DNA of 42,995 nt from JAWXBM01 sp034440115 (GCA_034440115.1 JAWXBM010000015.1:1-42995), one strand, 5' to 3'; positions 7,831 through 17,314 are shown, counted from the stretch's first letter. Program-made: numbers and translations. Notes: generated by a model from the sequence alone, not told the origin.

Positions 7831-9532
7831 GACTGGATTTGTTCCTGCGCGCCAGCCAACGGAAGAAAGCCCCCCGCGGCACGCTCTTGCCAGTGGCATT
7901 GGCGATGACCACATCCTGCTCGGTCAGGGTCCAGGCGATTTCGATCCGGGCTGAGTCCCTGCCGGCAAACAACAGCTCATCACCCTCGTGCAGTTCCTGG
8001 CTGGCATCCGGCAAGAATATCCTGCCAGCGCCACGCTGCAATAACAGACAGACGCAATGCAGAGTGGGCATTTCGGTCTTGCGTGAATTAAAGCTGATGT
8101 GTTCCAACCGGACTTTCACTCCCGTCTGTTTCGCGGTGCACAATCCTTCAGCCAGTTTTCCGTTCAGTTCTTGAGTCCAGATATTGGGCGCATAGCCTTT
8201 TAGCGCAGTCTGTAAACGCGCAGCCACGTGGTGAGCAAAATCCTCCTTTTCCTGTACCAGGTGATGCAGAAAAGTCTGTAACAACGGTGTAGTGCAAACC
8301 GACAGGATGCGCCTGGCTACAATCAGACTGCGCTTCGCCACCAGGTGTGCATGCGATGCCTCAAACAACAGATCATTTTCCTGGCGCTCCTGTCTGGCCA
8401 CCATAAACAGATCAGGATTGAGTTCGTGTGCCGTCATGAGTATGGACAGGTTGTCTACATCATCGCCGGTTCCGGCCACAATGCCAACGGCATTCTTTAT
8501 ACCTGCTGCCAGCAGGGTTTTGGCTTCTGTGCCACGGCCCAGCACACCGTGGTCCAGACCGGCGACCCGATCAGGATGCACATCGATCACAGTATAAGGC
8601 AGGGCAGCTTCGTCCAATCGGGCGGCGATGCGGGTGCCAAAGCGACCCAGCCCACACAGTATCCACTGGCCCGCTGGCGGTCTCACTGGCTTGCGCAAAT
8701 GGCTACCCGGTTCACTGATCAGCCAGTCCTGCACCAGGTGTTTGATAGGGGAGTTCAGGGCCAGGAAAAAACGCGCAGAAAAGATGTCGTAAGGATCGAC
8801 AATGTGGTCGGTACCAAATGACGCCATGTTGGCTGTAGTCATGGGAGTTTCACTGCGCGCCATTACGTTCAGTTCCGGGCGCAGTAATTTACTGGTAATG
8901 GCAATCGTCAAATTGGCGTGGTCTTCATTGGTAATGGCGATAATTCCTTCACATTGAGGGCTCATCAAGCCTGCCATCTCCAGCACACGCCGGTCGCTGA
9001 CGTCACCGGACAAGGCGGGAATATGCGCCAACTCTTCATTCAGGATCATGCCATTGATGATCTTTTCTTCGCGCTCCAACACCACCGCTTTGTAGCCGCG
9101 GTTTAACAAGGCATCGACGATCAGCATGCCGGTTTTGCCAAAGCCGCAGACGATAAAAAATTTGTGCGGCAGCCTGGCAACTCTATGCTGGAAGCGGACA
9201 CGACGCATCACATTGCGAAATTGTGTGTCCAGTAACAAGCCAAGAACGGTACCGAAAGAATACAGCCAGGCTGCTACATTGGGCAGGATGATGATGAAAA
9301 CATACATCCGCTGGGCAGCGGTAAAAGCGTTTGGAACTTCCCCCAGGCCTATGGTGGTTGCCAGGATGGCGACGAAATAGGCAGCGTCAAGATAATTCAT
9401 CCTGACCGCCTGCCCACTATCATCCATGCCAGGTATCAGCACCAGGCCGATAACGGACAAGAAATAGACCATGATCATGACGATCAGCGGCAAACGCAGC
9501 CGCCGAATCGTTAGCCAGATGATGTCATCCAT
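7820..9532 (-). CDS. Potassium channel with two RCK/TrkA-N domains
   Basis: A 570-residue inner-membrane ion channel. Two N-terminal transmembrane helices (about residues 12-35 and 75-97) flank a pore loop with TTIGLGEVP, which aligns with the TVGYGD potassium filter. Two cytoplasmic Rossmann-type RCK domains follow, with FFIVCGFGKTG near residue 125 and WILCGLGRFG near residue 290; the C-terminal part resembles a TrkA-C domain (LHEGDELLFAG). The filter has Leu and Glu where Tyr and Asp are usual, so selectivity is not certain. It lies 80 nt after a small DUF6394-like membrane gene in the same direction, suggesting a partner. The ligand of the RCK domains is unknown. Confidence 0.85.
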   Translation of the reverse strand: MDDIIWLTIRRLRLPLIVMIMVYFLSVIGLVLIPGMDDSGQAVRMNYLDAAYFVAILATTIGLGEVPNAFTAAQRMYVFIIILPNVAAWLYSFGTVLGLLLDTQFRNVMRRVRFQHRVARLPHKFFIVCGFGKTGMLIVDALLNRGYKAVVLEREEKIINGMILNEELAHIPALSGDVSDRRVLEMAGLMSPQCEGIIAITNEDHANLTIAITSKLLRPELNVMARSETPMTTANMASFGTDHIVDPYDIFSARFFLALNSPIKHLVQDWLISEPGSHLRKPVRPPAGQWILCGLGRFGTRIAARLDEAALPYTVIDVHPDRVAGLDHGVLGRGTEAKTLLAAGIKNAVGIVAGTGDDVDNLSILMTAHELNPDLFMVARQERQENDLLFEASHAHLVAKRSLIVARRILSVCTTPLLQTFLHHLVQEKEDFAHHVAARLQTALKGYAPNIWTQELNGKLAEGLCTAKQTGVKVRLEHISFNSRKTEMPTLHCVCLLLQRGAGRIFLPDASQELHEGDELLFAGRDSARIEIAWTLTEQDVVIANATGKSVPRGAFFRWLARRNKSSQGQ

Positions 9533-9600
9533 GCGTTTGTAATAACGCTGATTTTAAAACGGTGTAATTCACTTTTTTGGCAGCTCAGCCCCCTATGCCA

Positions 9601-9628
9601 AACGTCTTATGCTCAACGTCTTATGCTC
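9601..9628. repeat. 14-bp tandem duplication at a gene end
   Basis: AACGTCTTATGCTC is repeated directly (9601-9614, 9615-9628). It spans the last codons and stop of the small membrane-protein gene on the minus strand. Confidence 0.9.
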
Positions 9629-9996
9629 AGGGACTCACCCACCAGCAATGTCACGGAAACAAAATTGGCCAGCAGCGCGCCACCCGAGAGGGAAACTACA
9701 CTGGCAAACACATTGCTGGTCATGCCGTGGTCCGAAACATTCGCTACATACATCCAGGTTAATGCGGCTGCCAACAATTGCAGGTCAGCCACCAGGCTGG
9801 TGGCGAGCATGACGTTACCCAGTGGCGTGCGGTCACCAAATTTCAGAATGGTCGCGATAATGCTGACGACCAGAGCAGCGCCCAGTTCTATGGCATGGTG
9901 ATGCTCCGGATTATCCAAATCACCGATAAAGAAGCCGAAATTAAGAGTCAGCGCCAGGACGATGAAAAACGCAAAAAAAACTTTCTCCATGTTCAT
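9613..9996 (-). CDS. DUF6394-like small integral membrane protein
   Basis: A 127-residue protein with about four hydrophobic helices (residues 4-24, 38-52, 64-84, 96-118) and a short polar loop GDLDNPEHHHAIELG. I recognise the FGFFIGDLDNPEHH / LKFGDRTPLGNV / ATSLVADLQLLAAAL pattern as the family called DUF6394, which has no assigned function. The start at 9996 has a GGAG about 10 nt upstream; a second ATG follows two codons later. It is 34 nt downstream of csiV and 80 nt upstream of a potassium-channel gene, all on the same strand, so a role with the channel is a reasonable guess but unproven. Confidence 0.75.
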   Translation of the reverse strand: MNMEKVFFAFFIVLALTLNFGFFIGDLDNPEHHHAIELGAALVVSIIATILKFGDRTPLGNVMLATSLVADLQLLAAALTWMYVANVSDHGMTSNVFASVVSLSGGALLANFVSVTLLVGESLSIRR

Positions 9997-10030
9997 GCTT
10001 GAATCACTCCAGGTGTGGCCATTGTTGTGG

Positions 10031-10906
10031 TTAATATTGCTCAGCAGTCATGTTGTTTTCAGCAGCTACGTCAAAACCCGTCACAAACACCAGCACACCG
10101 ATTACCGGCCCATCAAAGTATTCCATCTGTTCGGTTTTGATCTGGCGGCGCTGTGCGATGCGGTGGATACGAAATGAAGTAGCCGCGGCTGTCGGCTCGT
10201 AAAGCGGCTCGCGCAATTCGATATCCAGGTTCAGGTTCAGGAAGCGTGTGCGAGCCAGGGTCGCAGTGCCGTCTATGTGGTAATAATAGTGCACCGGCGG
10301 AGCTTTCGGCGGCTCACCCGCTGCCAGCTCAGAATCGGGCTCATGCTGGCGCTGTAGGGTCTCGTCGCTGAATACCAAAGCACCGTGCTCATCTACCGGC
10401 AAATCAGAGGGTAGTGCAGAAGGATCAATTTCAAACAGCAATTCATCGTCATGAATACGCAATTGCGGGAACGGGCCGTCACCAGACTGTTCCCAGGCGC
10501 GGAAAAGTTCAGGTCTGAATCCAGAACTCGAGCGCAAACGGCGCCAGGCTTCGCGCATGGTGTCGCTCATATCATCGATACGAACTGCTGCGGGCTCGTC
10601 AGTGGGTTCTTCGGCGAGTTCTCCGTCTGCCAAGTCAGCAGCAGTAGCTGCAGCAGTGGTGGGAACCGCGCCTTTGGCATTCCCAGCCGATTCTTCAACA
10701 GGAGCATAGAGGTCGAGCACAGCCGTCAGGTTGCGTAATTCATCCTGCGGCGCAGAATCAGAGCTGCCCGCCAAATGCCGCACCACGATCAGTTCCACGC
10801 GGTAATGGCGTTCCCCTTGCTGCTGTGATTTTTCCTCCTGTGCCAATAACGGCCCAGACATCACCATGAGAAACAATACTAATAATATTCTATAACTCTT
10901 TGTCAT
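10031..10906 (-). CDS. csiV: CsiV-family peptidoglycan-binding/periplasmic protein
   Basis: A 291-residue secreted protein with a clear signal peptide (residues 1-22, MTKSYRILLVLFLMVMSGPL then LA). The mature start HYRVELIVVRHLAG matches the YRVELIVFRH opening of CsiV-type proteins, which bind peptidoglycan and influence cell shape. The middle (about 75-115) is a low-complexity Ala/Glu/Asp linker and the C-terminal part contains a FLNLNLDIELREPL strand and MEYFDGPVIGVLVFVTGF. It follows mfd by 82 nt, the same neighbour as in pseudomonads, which supports the name. Family-level assignment; no enzymatic motif seen. Confidence 0.8.
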   Translation of the reverse strand: MTKSYRILLVLFLMVMSGPLLAQEEKSQQQGERHYRVELIVVRHLAGSSDSAPQDELRNLTAVLDLYAPVEESAGNAKGAVPTTAAATAADLADGELAEEPTDEPAAVRIDDMSDTMREAWRRLRSSSGFRPELFRAWEQSGDGPFPQLRIHDDELLFEIDPSALPSDLPVDEHGALVFSDETLQRQHEPDSELAAGEPPKAPPVHYYYHIDGTATLARTRFLNLNLDIELREPLYEPTAAATSFRIHRIAQRRQIKTEQMEYFDGPVIGVLVFVTGFDVAAENNMTAEQY

Positions 10907-10988
10907 TATTAATAATTAGTTAGTATAAACCTTGTGAGTGTGGCCCATTTGGACCGCCGCTATGTAGAGTGTAATGGACTCAAGCCCA

Positions 10989-13900
10989 TCAGGCATCTGG
11001 TGCCAGTGACTGCAGCAATTGTGCTGCGCGTTGCAGACGATCTGCCGGATTTTCCAGGCGAGCCAGTAAACGCAGTCTTTGTGGCCCATCCAGACGGTAG
11101 TCTTGCGGTGAGCTCTGCATCAGTTTGATCAGGTTTTGCGGATCTGCCCGTGTATCCGAGGCGAACTCCAGCCTACCGCCCTGTGGGCCCAGATCCAGGC
11201 GCTTTATACCCAACTGTTCCGACCGCAAGCGTAACTCCGCAATCGCAAACAGGTTTTTGATGGGATCGGGTAACAGCCCAAAGCGGTCGATCATTTCCAC
11301 CTGCAGCTCACGCAAGGCCAGCTTGCTGGAAGCACTGGCGATGCGCTTGTACAGAGTCAGCCTGGCCTGTACGTCACCCAAATAGGATTCAGGAATGAGC
11401 GCAGGCAGGTGCAATTCCACATCAATGCCACGATGCAGTGGCATATCCAGGTCGGGCTCCTTGCCATTGCGCAAGGCATCCACCGCCCGCGCCAGCATAT
11501 CGCTGTAGAGGCTGAAACCGATTTCATGGATCTGGCCGCTTTGTTCTGCGCCCAACAATTCGCCCGCACCGCGAATTTCCATATCGTGGGTGGCCAGCGT
11601 AAAACCGGCACCCAGCTCTTCCAGTGAAGCGATGGCTTCCAGCCGCTTGCGCGCATCCGCGGTCATGCTGCGTTGATCCGGCACCAGCAAGTAGGCATAG
11701 GCCCGATGGTGTGAACGGCCTACGCGCCCGCGCAATTGATGCAACTGTGCCAGGCCAAATTTATCCGCGCGGTTGATGACGATGGTATTAGCCGTAGGGA
11801 CGTCAATGCCACTTTCAATAATGGTGGTGCATACCAGCAGGTTGTAACGTTGGCGATAGAAATCCAGCATCACCGATTCCAGTTCCTTTTCCGGCATTTG
11901 ACCGTGTGCAACGGCAATACGCGCGGCGGGTACGAGTTGCTGTAATTCACCAGCCATTCTGTCGATATTGCGCACTTCGTTATGCAGGAAAAATATCTGG
12001 CCGCCGCGTTGTAATTCACGGTATATGGCTTCGCGAATCAGCGCGGTATCCCAGGGCGATATCAGGGTCTTTACCGCCATGCGCTTGGCCGGTGGCGTGG
12101 CGATGATGGACAGGTCGCGAATGCTGGCCATGGCCATATTCAGTGTGCGGGGTATGGGCGTGGCAGTCAGCGTCAGCACATCGACTTCTGCCCGTAGTTG
12201 TTTCAACTGTTCTTTCTGCTGCACACCGAAACGGTGTTCTTCATCAATGATCAACAGGCCCAGGCGATTAAAGACGATGTCTTTCTGCAGCAAGCGGTGC
12301 GTACCGATGACGATATCGACATGGCCCGAACGCAACTTGTCCAGTACCTCGGTGGATTGTTTACCGCTGCGGAAACGCGACAGCAATTCGACCCGCACTG
12401 GCCAGTCGGCCAGGCGATCGGTAAAGGTGGTGAAGTGCTGTCCTGCCAGTAGCGTAGTGGGTACCAGGATGGCCACCTGCTTGCCTGCTTGTACAGCAAT
12501 AAATGCAGCGCGGAGCGCTACTTCGGTTTTACCAAAGCCCACGTCGCCACAGACCACGCGGTCCATCGGCCGCTCGGATTCCAGGTCGGCGATGACGGCT
12601 TCAATGGCGGTTAACTGATCGGGCGTTTCTTCGTAAGGAAAGCCAGCACAGAACTCGGCGTACATTTTCCGATCCAGCGGAAACGCGAAGCCCTGGCGCG
12701 CCTCCCGGCGGGCGTACAGATCCAGTAATTCGGCAGCCACGTCACGAATCCGTTCAGCCGCTTTGCGCTTGGCTTTTACCCAGGTTTGGTTACCCAGCTT
12801 GTGCAAGGGTGCGCTGTCGGGATCGCTGCCAGTGTAGCGGCTGACCAGATGCAAATAGGAAACCGGTACATAGAGCTTGTCTTCACCGGCGTATTGCAAC
12901 TGCAGAAATTCGGCTGGCCGGCCATCGATCTCCAGCACCTCCAGGCCCAGGTAACGACCCACTCCGTGATCTTCGTGCACCACCGGCGCACCGGGTGACA
13001 GATCGGCCAGATTGCGGATAATCGCATCCGGATCGCGCTCGGAAACTTCCCGCCGGGCCTTTTGCCTGACCCGCCCACCAAACAACTGTGACTCGGTCAA
13101 CAGGGCCAGTTGGCCGGGAATAACAAAGCCTTCCTCAACCGGCAGCACCACCAGGCCGGTATGCGCGGCAGATTTATAGAACGCGTTGAAATCCTCAAAC
13201 ACCCCCGGCTTGATGCCGAAGGCTGCCAGCGTGCTCATCAACACCTCACGGCGGCCGGGCGAATCAGCGGCAAACAATACCTGACCGGCAAAGGTCTGAA
13301 TGAACAGATCCAGTTCGGCAGCCGCATCTTTGCCGCGCTCGTGGATATGCACATCGGGAGCAGGGATGGTGTCGAAGTTCACCGTTGCCGCTGTGTTCTC
13401 GTTGATTTCAGTCAGAACTACTGCAACCTGCTGTTCCAGAGCTTCCAGCAGTTCTGTTGCTGGCAGGAATAATTCCTGTGGATCCAGAACCGGCCGCTCG
13501 ATGTCATGACGACGTTGTTCCCAGCGCTCCAGCGTGCGCCGCTGTTGGTCTTCTGCAGCAGAGCGCACACCTTCCTGCATAACCAGTTGCAGGGGGCCAG
13601 CAAGGTAATCCAGCAAACAGGCCGTGTGTTCAAAAAACAGCGGCAGGAATTGCTCCAGACCTTGTGGGTGAATGCCGGCGCGCAAATCCTGGTACATGCT
13701 GACCTTGCGCACATCCACATCAAAGCGCAGGCGGAAAGCGCGGCGGAAGGCATCCAGCGACTCGTCGTCGGTCGCATACTCGCGCGCTGGCAGCAAGGTA
13801 ATCCGCTCCATTCTGCCGGCAGATCGCTGCGTCTCCGGATCAAAGCTGCGAATGCTGTCCAACTCTTCATCGAACAGATCCAGCCGGATGGGTTGGTCCA

Positions 13901-14444
13901 GGCCAGTAGGGAAAAGGTCAATGACGGAACCACGAATGGCAAACTGGCCCGGTTGGTAAACCTGTTCAGCGGCCTGGTAACCGGCCTTCACCAGGTTGTC
14001 GCGAAACGCTTCGATGGCAATGGTTTGCCCGGTTTGCAGATCAAAGCTGCGCTGGCGTACATAAGGTACCGGCGGCAAACGCTGGGACAGGGCAGAAACC
14101 GAGCACAGCACAATGCCCTTGCGCAGCGTACCCAGTTGAGCCAACGTAGCCAGTCGCTCCGAAATGATGTCCGGGTGCGGTGAGTAGGGATCATAAGGCA
14201 GTGTTTCGTGATCGGGAAACAGCAATACCGGCAAAGTCCCCGTGGCCAATAAGTGCAGATCACGGGCAATCACCTGGGCCTGGTGGCTGGAGCGGGTAAC
14301 TACCAGCACGGGTCGTTCTGAGCTTTGTGCCGCTGATTGCAGGGCCAAAGCCAGGCTGCTGCCGTGCAGGCCAGTCCAGTACTGACAGTTGTTTTGTCCC
14401 TTAGGCGCTGGCGGCCAATGCGCTCTTAGAGGGGAAAAACTCAT
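10989..14444 (-). CDS. mfd: Transcription-repair coupling factor Mfd
   Basis: A 1151-residue superfamily 2 DNA translocase (E. coli Mfd is 1148) that removes stalled RNA polymerase and recruits UvrA. Visible regions in order are the UvrB-homology module (LFPDHETLPYDPYSPHPDII at about 95-115), the RNA-polymerase-interacting domain with HEDHGVGRYLGLEVLEIDG, Walker A CGDVGFGKTEVALRAAF near residue 632, the DEEH box IIDEEHRFGVQQKEQ, the translocation motif region LHQLRGRVGRSHHRAY, and the C-terminal domain with RFGLLPDPIKNLF. The ATG at 14444 has an AGGGTGA just upstream. Complete. Confidence 0.97.
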   Translation of the reverse strand: MSFSPLRAHWPPAPKGQNNCQYWTGLHGSSLALALQSAAQSSERPVLVVTRSSHQAQVIARDLHLLATGTLPVLLFPDHETLPYDPYSPHPDIISERLATLAQLGTLRKGIVLCSVSALSQRLPPVPYVRQRSFDLQTGQTIAIEAFRDNLVKAGYQAAEQVYQPGQFAIRGSVIDLFPTGLDQPIRLDLFDEELDSIRSFDPETQRSAGRMERITLLPAREYATDDESLDAFRRAFRLRFDVDVRKVSMYQDLRAGIHPQGLEQFLPLFFEHTACLLDYLAGPLQLVMQEGVRSAAEDQQRRTLERWEQRRHDIERPVLDPQELFLPATELLEALEQQVAVVLTEINENTAATVNFDTIPAPDVHIHERGKDAAAELDLFIQTFAGQVLFAADSPGRREVLMSTLAAFGIKPGVFEDFNAFYKSAAHTGLVVLPVEEGFVIPGQLALLTESQLFGGRVRQKARREVSERDPDAIIRNLADLSPGAPVVHEDHGVGRYLGLEVLEIDGRPAEFLQLQYAGEDKLYVPVSYLHLVSRYTGSDPDSAPLHKLGNQTWVKAKRKAAERIRDVAAELLDLYARREARQGFAFPLDRKMYAEFCAGFPYEETPDQLTAIEAVIADLESERPMDRVVCGDVGFGKTEVALRAAFIAVQAGKQVAILVPTTLLAGQHFTTFTDRLADWPVRVELLSRFRSGKQSTEVLDKLRSGHVDIVIGTHRLLQKDIVFNRLGLLIIDEEHRFGVQQKEQLKQLRAEVDVLTLTATPIPRTLNMAMASIRDLSIIATPPAKRMAVKTLISPWDTALIREAIYRELQRGGQIFFLHNEVRNIDRMAGELQQLVPAARIAVAHGQMPEKELESVMLDFYRQRYNLLVCTTIIESGIDVPTANTIVINRADKFGLAQLHQLRGRVGRSHHRAYAYLLVPDQRSMTADARKRLEAIASLEELGAGFTLATHDMEIRGAGELLGAEQSGQIHEIGFSLYSDMLARAVDALRNGKEPDLDMPLHRGIDVELHLPALIPESYLGDVQARLTLYKRIASASSKLALRELQVEMIDRFGLLPDPIKNLFAIAELRLRSEQLGIKRLDLGPQGGRLEFASDTRADPQNLIKLMQSSPQDYRLDGPQRLRLLARLENPADRLQRAAQLLQSLAPDA

Positions 14445-14495
14445 GTCACCCTGCCCGAATACTGCCTGGCTGCTCGGCCGCCCATTTCTGCGGCT

Positions 14496-15596
14496 TCATG
14501 CTGCGCGCCGGACGTTGGGCCCAATGCTCGACCCGATGCTCGACCCGATGCTCGACCCAATGCTCGACTTTGGGCTGAGCGCCGAATACCGTTCCCGATC
14601 CTGTTGGCCAGGAATCGCTTCGCCAGCAAGTGCTTCCTTGGCGAAATACGCTTCCAGCAGATCAAATTGCTGATGAGGCTGTTGTGCCTGCATCAAGGCC
14701 TGGCGATAAGCCAGCGCGCCGGGCCGGCCTTCCAAATACCAACTGATGTGCTTGCGGGCAACTCGGACACCGGCTTCAGCGCCGTAAGACGAATGCAATT
14801 GCTGCAGATGTAAACGCATGATGGCTTGCACGTCTTCTGGCCTCGCTGGAGCTAAGGTTTCACCGCTATTCAGAAAATGCCGGATCTGGCGGAATATCCA
14901 TGGATTGCCCTGGGCCGCACGGCCTATCATCAGCGCCGCAGCGCCGGTAAATTCCAGCACGGCTTTGGCCTGCAGTGGTGTTTGGATATCGCCGTTGGCG
15001 AACACCGGAATACTTACCGCCTGGCAGATCTCACGAATGGTTTGATATTCGGCCTGGCCCTGAAATTTATCAGCGCGGGTACGACCATGCACGGCCAACG
15101 CCGCGATGCCGGCGTCTTCTGCCAACCTGGCGATAAGCAGCCCATTGCGGTTGTCCGGTTCGGGGCCAGTGCGTATTTTCAGAGTAACCGGAATGTCAAC
15201 TGCAGCAACTACCGATGCAAGAATCCGCTGTACCTGATCCGGGTCGGACAACAAGGCAGAACCGGCCAGCTTGTTGCAGACCTTTTTAGCCGGGCAGCCC
15301 ATGTTGATATCGATAATGGCCGCGCCGCGGTCGGCGTTATAGCGCGCCGCATCAGCCATCCACTGGGGCTCGGAGCCAGCAATCTGCACCGCCACTGGTT
15401 CAGGTTCGCCGCTGAATTCTTCTCTTAACCTCGATTTACGCGTATCACGCAGCGCCGGGTTGGCGGACAGCATCTCGGTAACCACATAATCCGCTCCCAG
15501 TTGGCGGCACAGGCCGCGAAAATGCCGGTCGGTAACACCGGCCATGGGTGCCAGAGCCAGGCAAGCATCAGGAAATATGTAGTTGCCGATCTTCAT
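14496..15596 (-). CDS. dusB: tRNA-dihydrouridine synthase B with a repeat-encoded tail
   Basis: A 366-residue FMN/NADPH-dependent enzyme that reduces uridine in tRNA (U17 in E. coli DusB). Motifs: APMAGVTDRHFR at the FMN-binding start, INMGCPAKKVCNKLAGSALL with the catalytic Cys, LAVHGRTRADKFQG, VFANGDIQTP and LMIGRAAQGNPWIFR. This matches DusB rather than DusA or DusC. E. coli DusB ends shortly after the helix equivalent to LLEAYF here; this protein has about 40 further residues ending in four SSIG repeats, encoded by a 12-bp tandem repeat. The tail looks like recent extension with no known role. It follows the TraB-like gene by 14 nt. Confidence 0.93.
   Translation of the reverse strand: MKIGNYIFPDACLALAPMAGVTDRHFRGLCRQLGADYVVTEMLSANPALRDTRKSRLREEFSGEPEPVAVQIAGSEPQWMADAARYNADRGAAIIDINMGCPAKKVCNKLAGSALLSDPDQVQRILASVVAAVDIPVTLKIRTGPEPDNRNGLLIARLAEDAGIAALAVHGRTRADKFQGQAEYQTIREICQAVSIPVFANGDIQTPLQAKAVLEFTGAAALMIGRAAQGNPWIFRQIRHFLNSGETLAPARPEDVQAIMRLHLQQLHSSYGAEAGVRVARKHISWYLEGRPGALAYRQALMQAQQPHQQFDLLEAYFAKEALAGEAIPGQQDRERYSALSPKSSIGSSIGSSIGSSIGPNVRRAA
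14523..14570. repeat. 12-bp x 4 tandem repeat inside the dusB 3' end
   Basis: Four copies of AATGCTCGACCC/GATGCTCGACCC (14523, 14535, 14547, 14559); the last ends CTT. Read on the minus strand it encodes SSIG four times. The 12-bp unit keeps the frame whatever the copy number. Confidence 0.95.
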
Positions 15597-15610
15597 GAGA
15601 GATTTTCAGT

Positions 15611-16909
15611 TTAACTGAGTGCCCCGAATATCTTGAAACCGGCCACCCAGGTGCCGATGGCTGAGCCCAGGTTGGTAAAGAAAAACACCAGTAAGATGCG
15701 CGTGGCACGATTGCTGAACCAGCCTTTTACGGTGGTGATGTCCAGGTGCAATCGTTCGAGGTCAGAAACCTTGGGTTTGCGCAGCCAGGACTCCACCAGG
15801 CCGGTTACCATGCCTGCAGCAATGGTGGGGTTTAAAGAAGTAATAGGTGCTGCAATGACTGCGCTCAGTATGGTGAGCGGATGTGCCCGGGCGATCAAAG
15901 CGCCCAGCGCCGCCAGGCCGCCATTAATAGCCACCCAGATCCACACCAGGTTCCAGCCCAGTTCGGGACTGCGCGAAAAACCCAGAGCAAAACCGGCCAG
16001 TACCAGCAGCATGATGGCCCAGGGTATGAACTTGGGCCAACGCGCCTTGGTTGGCACCTGTTCGAGCTCAGCTCGAACCGTAGCTGGCACTTGTTGATCC
16101 TGTTGTAAATGTTCGGCCAAACCGGCCATATGACCGGCGCCGATAACCACCAGCACATTGCGTGGTTTTGAACCCTCAGCCGCCGCGCTTTCCTGCCGCA
16201 AGCGTGCCGCCATAAAGCGATCGCGCTCGGTAATCAAGGCAGCGTACAGCTCGGGTGAGTGCGCGGCGAATTCGGTGAAGGTGGATTCGAGTATGTCGCC
16301 TTCCTTCAGTTTTTCGATGGCCTCTTCGTCGATTTCATCGGAACTGACCATGCCTGCCACCAGGCCGGACATGAGGTAAAAGCGTTTATACCAAGGGACG
16401 CTGGCATAGCTGCGCTTCAGGGTAAGGGCCAGGTCGCGGTCTACTAATTGTAGCGGAACGCCACGTTTTGTCGCGGCCACCACAGCAGCGCGCATCTCAG
16501 CACCGGGCTCGATACCAAATTGATCGGCAATGCGGCGTTGATAGGCGCTGAGCGCCAGGTTGGCCATGACCAGGCCGGCTTTGCCGTCGCGAATGATCTT
16601 GTACAGGTCGAGGTCGGTCCACTTGCGTTCTGCTTTGAGCGCATCGTAGCGAGCCGGGCAAAGCTCCACCGCGATGGCATCAAATTGGTCGCTGCTGGCC
16701 AGCTCATGCACCGCTTCTGCGCTGGCGCGCGAAACATGGGCGGTGCCGATCAGCGTATAACGCACACCATCACGCTCAATCACGCGCATGGGCTGTTGGC
16801 TGCCGATCTGTTGACTTTCGGGCTGTTCGGCGGATGCCTCAGTTGATTCTACTGGGGCATCAACCGGAGAGCCCTGTAATTGGTTTTCTGGGGTTTGCGG
16901 GGACGACAT
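15611..16909 (-). CDS. TraB/PrgY-family membrane protein
   Basis: A 432-residue protein. A Pro/Glu/Gln-rich N-terminal stretch (about 40 residues) leads into the TraB domain with GTAHVSRASAEAVHEL, VELCPARYDAL and VLVVIGAGHMAGL, the conserved features of the TraB/TIKI fold, where the GTAH and GxGH histidines are thought to be metal ligands. The C-terminal third has four hydrophobic segments (about 295-312, 322-340, 345-375, 405-425). Related proteins include the pheromone-shutdown protein PrgY; the bacterial chromosomal function is not known. ATG at 16909 is preferred to the adjacent TTG at 16912. It lies upstream of dusB with a 14-nt gap, a likely operon. Confidence 0.85.
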   Translation of the reverse strand: MSSPQTPENQLQGSPVDAPVESTEASAEQPESQQIGSQQPMRVIERDGVRYTLIGTAHVSRASAEAVHELASSDQFDAIAVELCPARYDALKAERKWTDLDLYKIIRDGKAGLVMANLALSAYQRRIADQFGIEPGAEMRAAVVAATKRGVPLQLVDRDLALTLKRSYASVPWYKRFYLMSGLVAGMVSSDEIDEEAIEKLKEGDILESTFTEFAAHSPELYAALITERDRFMAARLRQESAAAEGSKPRNVLVVIGAGHMAGLAEHLQQDQQVPATVRAELEQVPTKARWPKFIPWAIMLLVLAGFALGFSRSPELGWNLVWIWVAINGGLAALGALIARAHPLTILSAVIAAPITSLNPTIAAGMVTGLVESWLRKPKVSDLERLHLDITTVKGWFSNRATRILLVFFFTNLGSAIGTWVAGFKIFGALS

Positions 16910-16990
16910 CAAGAGAATCTCTGTGACCTTGCAAAAAGGTGCGCAAGGATACCTCAGATTGGCTTCTGAGGCATCTGCTGTGTAGGTTTC

Positions 16991-17015
16991 TGTAGGAGGC
17001 CGCTCTGCGGCCGAT
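16991..17015. repeat. REP-like palindrome at a gene end
   Basis: TGTAGGAGGCCGCTCTGCGG CCGAT: the same design as the 539 elements with a CGGCC-type stem. It abuts the stop codon of the 99-residue gene and could terminate or protect that transcript. Confidence 0.75.
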
Positions 17016-17314
17016 TAACCTCCCTTGGCTGGCTGATTGATCACTTCACCTTTGTGCAAAACGGTAAACAGCACCTTGTCGTATTCAAAATACACACTCC
17101 AGCGCTCATAAGTCCATTGGGTAATAGGCGGGTCACCCACCGGATTACCTTTACTGCTGGGTGCTCCATAGCGGGTTTCCACTTCGACCATGTTCGAGCC
17201 GTTTTCCGGCACGTCCATAAGACCCGCCTGACGCACTTCCTCGATCAGCAAAACATCGGCTGAGCTGATGCCGGTCGCTAAAAGTAAAACCAGTGTCAAA
17301 ACCATCCTTGTCAT
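17015..17314 (-). CDS. Small periplasmic protein, BamE/OmlA-like fold possible
   Basis: A 99-residue protein with a Sec signal peptide (MTRMVLTLVLLLATGISSAD, cleavage probably after the Ala of SSA). It has no lipobox cysteine. The mature part contains METVE-like content, VEVETRYGAPSSKGNPVGDP and WTYERWSVYFEYDKVLFTVL; the pattern of a short helix, GxP, then a W...YE.W.VYFE..KV hairpin resembles SmpA/BamE-type domains, but this is only a pattern impression. A strong AGGAGG lies 6 nt before the ATG. It is 77 nt after rsgA on the same strand. Function unknown. Confidence 0.75.
   Translation of the reverse strand: MTRMVLTLVLLLATGISSADVLLIEEVRQAGLMDVPENGSNMVEVETRYGAPSSKGNPVGDPPITQWTYERWSVYFEYDKVLFTVLHKGEVINQPAKGG

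Noticed and set aside
13506..14183. A 225-codon plus-strand frame inside mfd
   Set aside because: Antisense to conserved Mfd domains, with no family resemblance.
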